Origin: JASGCL01 sp965203915
GTDB lineage: Bacteria; Pseudomonadota; Alphaproteobacteria; JASGCL01
Reading direction: 5' to 3'
NCBI GenBank assembly: GCA_965203915.1
Contig: OZ241918.1
Location: forward strand, 310,001-374,000
Length of the DNA stretch: 64,000 bases
Positions 1 to 6,338 of this stretch are shown here, piece by piece (position 1 is the stretch's first letter; each line of letters opens with the position of its first letter). The translations under genes and the position numbers were made by a program. Below the pieces are notes generated by a model that was given only the letters and a program-made list of their open reading frames with translations, did no database searches and was not told the origin of the DNA.

Positions 1-117
1 ACAGGACCAATTTTGATGGGTTGTAACCATGTGGCGCATATCATGACGCCCGCCGCCACCACCCGCGGCATCATCAACATGACGGCCTTCACCGCCGCCG
101 AAGCGGCCAACCGCTAG
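1..117 (+). CDS. NADP-dependent malic enzyme, C-terminal end (partial)
   Basis: The first 38 codons of the window are open and end at a TAG (115-117). The peptide contains GPILMGCNHVAHI and TRGIINMTAF, which resembles the extreme C-terminus of the phosphotransacetylase-like domain of MaeB-type malic enzymes (there, roughly PILxGxxKPVHI followed by a hydrophobic IVNMTA segment). Such enzymes convert malate to pyruvate with NADP. Only the tail is present, so the catalytic malic domain cannot be checked; a stand-alone phosphate acetyltransferase, which has the same fold, is the main alternative. The stop codon overlaps the first arm of a palindromic repeat. Confidence 0.55.
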   Translation, partial: TGPILMGCNHVAHIMTPAATTRGIINMTAFTAAEAANR

Positions 118-177
118 GCTTCGCCTAGGTGCTGCGCACCGCAACTTTCTAGGCTGCGCCTAGAACCAAGCTTGTTA
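114..177. repeat. Dispersed palindromic intergenic repeat, copy 1
   Basis: Two small palindromes (CTAGGC-N3-GCCTAG type) flank a GTGCTGCGCAC palindrome. Positions 114-147 are the reverse complement of 15295-15328 with one mismatch, and 149-177 resembles 15046-15074 (a CTAGG hairpin followed by AACCARGCTTGTT). It lies between convergent genes and can form hairpins in either orientation, like REP-type elements. Confidence 0.7.
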
Positions 178-255
178 TTTTGGAGTCGAGGGCGAAATGC
201 ACCCCGACACCGTGCTTGATGAAAGGCTTTTTCTCTCTCCATCGCCAAACAGTTC

Positions 256-275
256 GGTTCTAGGGCTTGCCCTAG
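256..275. repeat. Dispersed palindromic repeat, 20-bp exact inverted copy
   Basis: This 20-bp stretch (GGTT followed by the palindrome CTAGGGCTTGCCCTAG) is exactly the reverse complement of 15046-15065. It directly abuts the stop codon of the minus-strand gene at 276-938, so it may double as its 3' hairpin. Confidence 0.7.
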
Positions 276-938
276 CTAGCGTGTGCCAAAAACGCCCGTG
301 CCGATGCGCACCATGGTGGCGCCAAGTTCGATGGCTTGGGGGTAATCGTGGGTCATGCCCATTGATGCTTGGGGCAATTGATATTTTTCTGTTAGTTGTT
401 TTAACAAAACGAAAAAGGGGCTGGGCGGTAAGTCGAGCGGCAAAATCGCCATCAAGCCAACAATGGGTAGCGCAAGTTGGTCGCGGCAGTAATAAAAAAA
501 TTTTTCAAGGTCTTCGGGCATCACGCCGCTTTTTTGTGGTTCCTTACCCACGTTAACTTCGATAAGCAATTGGGGAAAGGGTTTGGCTTCTTGCCAATTT
601 TCTTTTTCCTTGGCAAGGGCTTCGGCAACCGATGGTCGGTCGACACTGTGGATGACATCAAAAAACCTGACAATTTTTTTGACCTTGTTGCTTTGCATAT
701 GACCGATAAAATGCAAAGTTATTTTTTGGCGCAAATCGGCGTCGGTAAATTTATCCATCGCTTCTTGCAATTTGTTTTCGCCAAAATGCACCAAGCCCTG
801 TTGGTGGGCGATGCGTACTTTATCCAACCCATGGTTTTTGCTGACCGCGATGAAGGTTATATCCTGCGCGGTGCGCCCCGACGCTGTTGCGGCCTGGGCT
901 ATGTTTTTTTTTATCTGGGTTATGTTTTCTTCTATCAC
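276..938 (-). CDS. YggS/PROSC-family pyridoxal phosphate homeostasis protein
   Basis: 220-residue PLP-binding protein of the YggS/PLPBP family: a single alanine-racemase-like TIM barrel that binds PLP but has no known catalytic reaction and buffers cytoplasmic PLP and amino/keto-acid pools. Visible family marks are AVSKNH with the PLP lysine at about residue 34, FGENKLQE, HFIGHMQSNK, and the C-terminal phosphate-binding run GATMVRIGTGVFG. Length is normal. The start is a GTG at 936-938; no strong Shine-Dalgarno is visible. The gene converges on the malic enzyme end and is followed by a palindromic repeat. Confidence 0.93.
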   Translation of the reverse strand: MIEENITQIKKNIAQAATASGRTAQDITFIAVSKNHGLDKVRIAHQQGLVHFGENKLQEAMDKFTDADLRQKITLHFIGHMQSNKVKKIVRFFDVIHSVDRPSVAEALAKEKENWQEAKPFPQLLIEVNVGKEPQKSGVMPEDLEKFFYYCRDQLALPIVGLMAILPLDLPPSPFFVLLKQLTEKYQLPQASMGMTHDYPQAIELGATMVRIGTGVFGTR

Positions 939-1169
939 GTTTTCTATGCTTTAAAAAAATCTGATGCCTGTGGTTGGTTGTGGTAATGGATGGTGCGTGG
1001 CGCGCCCTAATATTTTTTCTATGAGGTTTATCTTAATATCATCTTAACATGAAGGCAAGATGATGAAGGCGCATGAAGCCCCATGCTACATCATTGGCTA
1101 CATCATTTACAATCAGGGTTTTGGCAATTATTTTTGGCGCGCCCCATGAATGGCACGATGATTTTTTTT

Positions 1170-1652
1170 CTAGAATGGAATATCGTCATCCATATCGGGT
1201 TTGCCCTTGGCGCCGCCGCTGTCCATACCGCCGCCCATGCCACCACCTGATGATCCCCCGCCACCGTTGTCGCGGCCACCCTCGGCCATGCCGCCCGCAC
1301 TGCCACGGCCGTCAAGCAAATGTAATTGCCCGTTGAAGGCACTTACCACAACCTCGGTAATGAATTTATCTTGGCCAGATGTTTGGTCTTGCCATTTGCG
1401 GTGGCGCAATTGGCCTTCTATCATGACGCGGCTACCTTTGTTTAGAAAACGTTCGGCGATGTTGGCGGCCTTGCCAAATATAACAATATTGTGCCATTCG
1501 GTGCGTTCTTGCACATTGCCTTCTTGGTCTTTCCATCGGTCGGATGTGGCGATGCGGAAACTGGCAACTTTTTCACCCTTTTGCGTGTTGCGGATAACGG
1601 GGTCGGCACCCAAATTACCCAATAAAAATACTTTATTTAATGCGGTCGTCAT
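1170..1652 (-). CDS. ssb: Single-stranded DNA-binding protein SSB
   Basis: 160-residue SSB that coats single-stranded DNA during replication, repair and recombination and recruits partner proteins through its tail. It has an N-terminal OB fold (about residues 1-110, with NKVFLLGNLGADPVIR and ERTEWHNIVIFG), a Gly-rich linker at about 114-150, and the acidic partner-binding tip MDDDIPF. The start ATG is preceded on the minus strand by AGGAGA at good spacing. It is transcribed alone, in the same direction as infA. Confidence 0.97.
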   Translation of the reverse strand: MTTALNKVFLLGNLGADPVIRNTQKGEKVASFRIATSDRWKDQEGNVQERTEWHNIVIFGKAANIAERFLNKGSRVMIEGQLRHRKWQDQTSGQDKFITEVVVSAFNGQLHLLDGRGSAGGMAEGGRDNGGGGSSGGGMGGGMDSGGAKGKPDMDDDIPF

Positions 1653-1796
1653 TGCTATTTCTCCTATAATAATAATTTTATATAAAATCAGTAAATATAA
1701 CCAATAGGCTTATTCTGTCTTAAACCATTGTTATAAAATAGCAAGCAATAAAGTATAGATTTTTTGATAAATGCAAAAACCGTTTGCGGGGTGATT

Positions 1797-2039
1797 TTAG
1801 CGCGGGGTGTGAACAAAACCTGGCTTTTCGCGAAATACAATACGCCCTTTGGTCAAGTCATAGGGGGTCATTTCCACCGTAACCTTATCCCCCACCAAAA
1901 TACGAATACGGTGTTTGCGCATTTTGCCCGCGGTATGGCCAATGATTAAATGACCATTTTCCAAGGTGACGCGAAACATTGCGTTGGGTAATTTTTCGGT
2001 TACCGTGCCTTTAAATTCTATCAATTCTTCTTTGGACAT
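1797..2039 (-). CDS. infA: Translation initiation factor IF-1
   Basis: Small S1/OB-fold factor that binds the ribosomal A site with IF-2 and IF-3 during initiation. Starting at the ATG at 2037-2039 gives 80 residues, MSKEELIEFKGTVTEKLP and so on, with LPNAMFRVTLENGH, MRKHRIRILVGDKV and LTKGRIVFR. The frame is open upstream, but those residues are not part of the family, and an AAGGA lies about 12 bases before this ATG. It is divergent from ychF with only 80 bp between the starts, so the two promoters must overlap. Confidence 0.95.
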   Translation of the reverse strand: MSKEELIEFKGTVTEKLPNAMFRVTLENGHLIIGHTAGKMRKHRIRILVGDKVTVEMTPYDLTKGRIVFREKPGFVHTPR

Positions 2040-2119
2040 AAGTTTTTTTTCCTTCATTCTTCTATAACAAGTAAACAGCGGGCTTGACAAGCGAAAGATT
2101 CTATCTTCTATCTATTTTT

Positions 2120-3229
2120 ATGAGTTTTCATTGCGGTATAGTCGGTTTGCCCAACGTGGGTAAATCGACCCTTTTTAACGCCCTTACCCAAACCCAATCG
2201 GCGGAGGCTGCCAATTACCCATTCTGCACCATCGAACCCAATGTTGGGCGGGTGGCGGTGCCCGATGATAGGCTGACCGCCCTGGCGCAACTTTACCCAT
2301 CGCAAAAAACCATCCCCGCCCAGATGGAATTTGTTGATATTGCGGGGTTGGTGAAGGGTGCTTCGAAAGGCGAAGGACTTGGCAATCAATTTTTGGGTCA
2401 TATTCGCGCGGTCGATGCCATTGCCCAGGTGGTGCGGTGCTTCACCGACGGTAACATAACCCATGTCGCGGGTAAGATAGATCCCTTAAGCGATTTTGAA
2501 ACCATTCGCATCGAATTGCTTTTGTCGGATTTGGAAGCCTTGCTCAAACGCAAAGACAACATGGAAAAAAAAGCCAGGGCGCAGGATAAGGATACCCTGG
2601 CGCAAATGCCCTTGCTACATAAATTGTTGGCGTTGGCCGAGGCGGGGGATGATATGTTGAAGGGGGTCAAGGCCATGAACCTTTCGCCCGAGCAGATGGC
2701 GGTGTTGCAAACTTGGCAATTGCTGTCGTTAAAACCCACCATGTTGATATGCAACGTGGCCGAGGATGAAGTGACGCAAGGCAACGCATTAAGCAAGCAA
2801 GTGCAAGATTATGGCAAGCAACATAACATACCCGTTGCTATCATATCGGCTAAAATTGAATCAGAAATTGCCATGTTGCCCACCGCCGACCGTATAGAAT
2901 TTTTGCAAACCCTGGGTTTAGAAGAAACAGGCCTTAGCCAAATTATCCGCCTTGGTTATCAATTGTTGGATCGCTTGTCTTTCTTCACCGTTGGGCCAAA
3001 GGAAGCCCGTGGGTGGAGCATTCAAAAAGGTTCAACGGCGCAAGAAGCGGCGGGCACCATCCATACCGATTTTGCCCGTGGTTTCATTGCCGCCGAAACC
3101 ATCAATTATCGTGAATTGCTTGATTTGGGTTCCGAAGCCGTGGCCAAGGAGCAAGGAAAAATAAGGTTAGAAGGAAAAAATTATTTGGTTCAAGATGGTG
3201 ATGTCTTTCATTTCCGATTTGCTGTATAA
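2120..3229 (+). CDS. ychF: Redox-regulated ATPase/GTPase YchF (OLA1 family)
   Basis: Obg-superfamily P-loop ATPase that binds ribosomes and acts in translation and stress responses. The product is 369 residues from the ATG at 2120 (MSFHCGIVGLPNVGKST), which matches the family start; the frame is open 12 codons further upstream without homology. The G1 loop GLPNVGKST is near residue 8, NYPFCTIEPNVG follows, and FVDIAGLVKGASKGEGLGN is the G3 region. The usual NKxD is replaced by NVAEDE, as in YchF proteins that prefer ATP. The C-terminal TGS domain ends near YLVQDGDVFHFRF. It is followed after 47 bp by tpiA. Confidence 0.96.
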   Translation: MSFHCGIVGLPNVGKSTLFNALTQTQSAEAANYPFCTIEPNVGRVAVPDDRLTALAQLYPSQKTIPAQMEFVDIAGLVKGASKGEGLGNQFLGHIRAVDAIAQVVRCFTDGNITHVAGKIDPLSDFETIRIELLLSDLEALLKRKDNMEKKARAQDKDTLAQMPLLHKLLALAEAGDDMLKGVKAMNLSPEQMAVLQTWQLLSLKPTMLICNVAEDEVTQGNALSKQVQDYGKQHNIPVAIISAKIESEIAMLPTADRIEFLQTLGLEETGLSQIIRLGYQLLDRLSFFTVGPKEARGWSIQKGSTAQEAAGTIHTDFARGFIAAETINYRELLDLGSEAVAKEQGKIRLEGKNYLVQDGDVFHFRFAV

Positions 3230-3276
3230 TCAACATGAAGATACATCATGTTGAGGGAGCGGGAAAAAAAATAATC

Positions 3277-3978
3277 ATGACGCAAAAATTAATCATTGCC
3301 AATTGGAAAATGAATTTGCCAATCGGTGGCATAGCGGCGTTTGCAGAAAAAATAACCAAGCCGCGGCCTAGCAACCTTATCATTGCGCCGCCTTACCCTT
3401 TTTTATCGCAAGTACGTGGCCAGGGTTTTCGCATCGCCGCCCAAGATGTTTCGGCCAACGATAACAAAAATGGCAAGGGGGCATTCACGGGGGAAGTTGC
3501 CGCCGACATGTTGATGCAACTTGGCGTTCAGCATTGCATCGTGGGGCATTCGGAACGGCGGCAATATTATCATGAAGACCATGAATTGTTGGCAAAAAAA
3601 ATAATTCAATTGCTTAATCACCACATCATTCCCGTTTTTTGTGTGGGCGAACAACGCGCCGATTATAAAGACAAAAAAACCAACGAAGTTTTATCGGCGC
3701 AGTTAAAAGCCCTCAACGGGTTTAAAGGAAAAGAAATTATCATTGCTTATGAACCCGTGTGGGCGATTGGCACGGGGGCGGTGGCGACCACCGACGATAT
3801 GGTGCGGGTGCATGATTATATAAAGGGGCGTTTGGGCGGCGAGGTAAAGGTTTTGTATGGCGGGTCGGTTAATGCCAGCAACGCCGCGGCAATTTTATCG
3901 TTACGCGAGGTTGATGGATTATTAATCGGCGGCGCCAGTTTAAAGGCGGATGAGATGATGAAGATATTGGCGGGATAG
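3277..3978 (+). CDS. tpiA: Triosephosphate isomerase
   Basis: Glycolytic/gluconeogenic enzyme interconverting dihydroxyacetone phosphate and glyceraldehyde 3-phosphate. From the ATG at 3277 it has 233 residues, a little shorter than the usual 250. The catalytic residues are visible: Lys11 in ANWKMN, His91 in VGHSERRQ, and the glutamate in AYEPVWAIGTG; the phosphate-gripping loops are GGSVN and GGASLK. GGGAG-like purine-rich sequence precedes the ATG. Together with glpX and fba near 59-61 kb it covers lower gluconeogenesis. Confidence 0.96.
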   Translation: MTQKLIIANWKMNLPIGGIAAFAEKITKPRPSNLIIAPPYPFLSQVRGQGFRIAAQDVSANDNKNGKGAFTGEVAADMLMQLGVQHCIVGHSERRQYYHEDHELLAKKIIQLLNHHIIPVFCVGEQRADYKDKKTNEVLSAQLKALNGFKGKEIIIAYEPVWAIGTGAVATTDDMVRVHDYIKGRLGGEVKVLYGGSVNASNAAAILSLREVDGLLIGGASLKADEMMKILAG

Positions 3979-4060
3979 AAAACCTGACTTTACCTCTTCT
4001 AGGCTTGTGCCTTTTTTATAAAAAATAGGCATGGCAATTTTAGAGATTTAAATAAAAGAA

Positions 4061-4089
4061 TTGACAAATAACTAAGAATTGGATAGGGT
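4061..4089 (+). promoter_or_regulatory. Sigma-70-type promoter of the Abi hairpin RNA
   Basis: A perfect -35 TTGACA (4061-4066) and a -10 TAGGGT (4084-4089) are separated by 17 bp. Transcription would start near 4096-4098, just before the hairpin RNA. The -10 is only a partial match, so the start site is approximate. Confidence 0.6.
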
Positions 4090-4096
4090 TAAGAGG

Positions 4097-4148
4097 ATAT
4101 ACCCATCCCTGCGGTTTAGAGCAATCTAAACGAGGGGTGGGGTTTTTT
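4097..4148 (+). ncRNA. Hairpin small RNA with intrinsic terminator upstream of abi
   Basis: The segment folds into one long hairpin: outer stem CCCATCCCT (4102-4110) pairs with AGGGGTGGG (4133-4141, one G-U); an inner stem GTTTAGA/TCTAAAC closes a GCAA tetraloop (4121-4124); the internal loop is GCG opposite G. A run of six T (4143-4148) follows, so the RNA would end in its own terminator, about 50 nt after the predicted start. It lies between a TTGACA promoter and the Abi_2 gene, whose start codon is 22 bases downstream. Small structured RNAs upstream of Abi_2 (AbiD/AbiF) genes have been reported as far as I recall, and type III toxin-antitoxin loci share the order promoter, RNA, terminator, toxin. 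A plain attenuator is the alternative. Confidence 0.65.
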
Positions 4149-4169
4149 ATATGGTGGCTGTATTTTATC

Positions 4170-5084
4170 ATGGGACAAGGTTATAACAACTCTTCAAAAC
4201 TAGATTACACCAAACCTTTTTTATCAGTTGATGGCCAGCTCGCGCTTATAAAATCAAGGGGACTTGTGGTAGGTGATGACAATGAAGCAAAACATTATCT
4301 TAAAACTATAGGTTATTATCGTTTAAGCGGTTATTGGTATCCTTTCCGTAAAGAAGCTAGCGAATATTTTATAAATGGCACAAAATTTTCTGATATTGTT
4401 GAATTGTATGCTTTTGATAAAAAATTAAGGCTGATTGTTTTAGATGCGATTGAAAGAATAGAGGTTGCTGTTAGGGTAGCTATGGTTTTGTCTTTAGGCA
4501 AAGATAATCCTTTTATACATTTAAGTAGTAATATATTTTTTAATGAAAATAATTACAAAGAATGGAAAGAACATTTTGATAAAAAATATAAATCTTCTAA
4601 GCAACCATGGTTTATGACCGCAAATAAAAAATATAAAGAATTGCCAATTTGGATGGTGATAGAAACATGGGATTTTGGGTTGTTATCTTATTTCTTTTCG
4701 GGTTTAAATTCTAAATATAAAGATATTATAAGTGGCAATTATGGTGTGGATCCTACTGTATTAAAAAATTGGTTAGCAAGTATCAATGAGATAAGAAACA
4801 TATGCGCTCATCATCAACGATTATGGAATTTTTCATTAAACAACGTAGTAAAAACACCAAAAAACTTACCTGATATGGATAATATTAGAACCAATCAAGC
4901 GGCAAGAGTCAAAATATACGCTACATTAATCATCATACAATTTTTATTAAAAAAAATTAATCCCACCACAAAATGGCATCAAAGATTAAAAGAACATATG
5001 AATCAATTTCCTAATAATCCTAACATTCATATTCAGCAAGCTGGCTTTCCTCAAGCTTGGCATAAAGAAAAAATTTGGCAATAA
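4170..5084 (+). CDS. Abi_2 (AbiD/AbiF-like) abortive infection protein with HEPN motif
   Basis: 304-residue protein of the Abi_2 family, members of which abort phage infection. The family marks seen are KPFLSVDGQLALIKSRGL, YLKTIGYYRLSGYWYPF, LYAFDKKLRLIVLDAIERIE and, near residue 212, EIRNICAHHQRLWN, which contains the RX4H motif (RNICAH) of HEPN-type RNases. The frame extends upstream to 4137, but that ATG lies inside the terminator stem; the ATG at 4170 has GGTGG 12 bases before it and begins MGQGYNNSSKLDYTKPF. The gene is markedly more A/T-rich than its neighbours tpiA and tadA, which suggests acquisition by transfer. RNA cleavage and phage defence are inferred from the family. Confidence 0.88.
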   Translation: MGQGYNNSSKLDYTKPFLSVDGQLALIKSRGLVVGDDNEAKHYLKTIGYYRLSGYWYPFRKEASEYFINGTKFSDIVELYAFDKKLRLIVLDAIERIEVAVRVAMVLSLGKDNPFIHLSSNIFFNENNYKEWKEHFDKKYKSSKQPWFMTANKKYKELPIWMVIETWDFGLLSYFFSGLNSKYKDIISGNYGVDPTVLKNWLASINEIRNICAHHQRLWNFSLNNVVKTPKNLPDMDNIRTNQAARVKIYATLIIIQFLLKKINPTTKWHQRLKEHMNQFPNNPNIHIQQAGFPQAWHKEKIWQ

Positions 5085-5140
5085 ATAAGCAAATTAATTT
5101 TTTCTTGCCGCGTCATGGATAGATTTTATCATGATGAAAT

Positions 5141-5596
5141 CTATCTTTTCCCCGCAAAAAAATCCTTCATCAATTGTTCGCAATCGTGGCGCAAAATACC
5201 GTCTATAACCTCTGGCCTGTGGTGGCAATGGGGGTTGGCAAAAACCCGGGCGCCCGATAATACCCCGCCCGATTTTTCGTCATAACCGCCAAATACCAAT
5301 GTTTTTATCCGCACGGTCGATATCGCCGCCGCGCATAGGGCGCAAGGTTCAAGCGTCACCAACAATGTATGGTCCGATAAAAACTTCTCACCGCATTGCT
5401 TGATGGCTTTATCAATAACCAACATTTCGGCATGGGCCAGGGCATTGCTTGTTTCTTCAACACGGTTATGGTCAACCGCCACCACCGCGCCATTTTTATC
5501 AATCATCATGGCGGCCACGGGCACCTCGCCGCGCTCCGCCGCGGATTGGGCGTGGGGCAACAATTGGCGCATCAAATGGATGTAATCAATAACCAT
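5141..5596 (-). CDS. tadA: tRNA-specific adenosine deaminase TadA
   Basis: Zinc-dependent deaminase that converts A34 to inosine in the wobble position of tRNA-Arg(ACG). 151 residues with the cytidine-deaminase-fold signatures: HAE (His55-Glu57, zinc ligand and proton shuttle) and PCALC (Cys85 and Cys88, zinc ligands). EVPVAAMMI near residue 24 matches the TadA start. A general nucleoside or guanine deaminase is a less likely alternative. It is convergent with the abi gene and lies 28 bp downstream of the HAD gene on the same strand. Confidence 0.87.
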   Translation of the reverse strand: MVIDYIHLMRQLLPHAQSAAERGEVPVAAMMIDKNGAVVAVDHNRVEETSNALAHAEMLVIDKAIKQCGEKFLSDHTLLVTLEPCALCAAAISTVRIKTLVFGGYDEKSGGVLSGARVFANPHCHHRPEVIDGILRHDCEQLMKDFFAGKR

Positions 5597-5624
5597 GGTG
5601 TGATGGCGTTACTGTTTTTTATCG

Positions 5625-6338
5625 CTACATATTAACAATACTGGCGAGGAACGGGGTAATGTCGTCGATAACCGCATCGATATAATCGGGGGTGGAAGTA
5701 GCCAGGTGAGGCAAGGATGGCGGGTTGTTGGGGTGGCTGTCAACCCGCAACCAAATTGTTTGCATGGCGAAGGATTTGGCGGTTTTTAAATTATCGGCAA
5801 TATCGTCTATCAACACCGATCTTTCCTTGATTATTTTGGGGCATTGCGCAAAAAAACTTTCGTAGGCTACATGCTGCGGCTTGGGTATGTAATTGGTATC
5901 TTTGATAGAAACTATCTTGGTAAAAATATTGTTGGCAATGCCAAGTTGGTTCAGCGTTTGGTGGGCATGGTCGGTATCGCCGTTGGTAAAAATATATTTG
6001 TCGCCCGGCAATTTTTGTAAATGCTGAGCCAATATTTCATTACGCGGCAAAACAGTATAATCAATATCATGCACATTGCGTAAAAATTCGGTGGGGTCAA
6101 TATCATGGTTTTCCATCAAACCGCGCAATGTTGTGCCGTAATGAAAAAAATAATTTTTTTGTAAGGTTCGGGCGTCATCAAACGGCAAAGACAATTTTTC
6201 CATAACAAATTTTGTCATTAATTTATCAACCTGGGAAAACAAATTGAATGAATGGTGATACAATGTATTGTCCAGATCAAAAACCCAATTGTCGATGGTT
6301 TGATGGTTGATGCGGTTGGGATTTATGCTGTTGCTCAT
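5625..6338 (-). CDS. HAD-family pyrimidine 5'-nucleotidase-like hydrolase
   Basis: 237-residue HAD phosphatase resembling the YjjG/Sdt1 pyrimidine 5'-nucleotidases that dephosphorylate (often non-canonical) nucleoside monophosphates. Motif I is DLDNT (Asp21 nucleophile, Asp23 acid/base), motif II lies in FTNGDTDHA, motif III is the lysine in KPQHVAYE, and motif IV is LIDDIADN. Its start overlaps the stop of mutS by four bases (6335-6338, ATGA), so it is probably translationally coupled to mutS. Substrate is inferred from similarity. Confidence 0.82.
   Translation of the reverse strand: MSNSINPNRINHQTIDNWVFDLDNTLYHHSFNLFSQVDKLMTKFVMEKLSLPFDDARTLQKNYFFHYGTTLRGLMENHDIDPTEFLRNVHDIDYTVLPRNEILAQHLQKLPGDKYIFTNGDTDHAHQTLNQLGIANNIFTKIVSIKDTNYIPKPQHVAYESFFAQCPKIIKERSVLIDDIADNLKTAKSFAMQTIWLRVDSHPNNPPSLPHLATSTPDYIDAVIDDITPFLASIVNM

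Noticed and set aside
197..986. Plus-strand open frames opposite the YggS gene
   Set aside because: Antisense of a clear family protein, with unnatural residue composition.
4137..4169. Earlier start of the Abi_2 protein
   Set aside because: The ATG at 4137 lies in the terminator stem of the hairpin RNA and the added residues are not part of the family.
6335..6338. Frameshift between mutS and the HAD gene
   Set aside because: The four-base overlap is a normal ATGA coupling; both proteins are complete.
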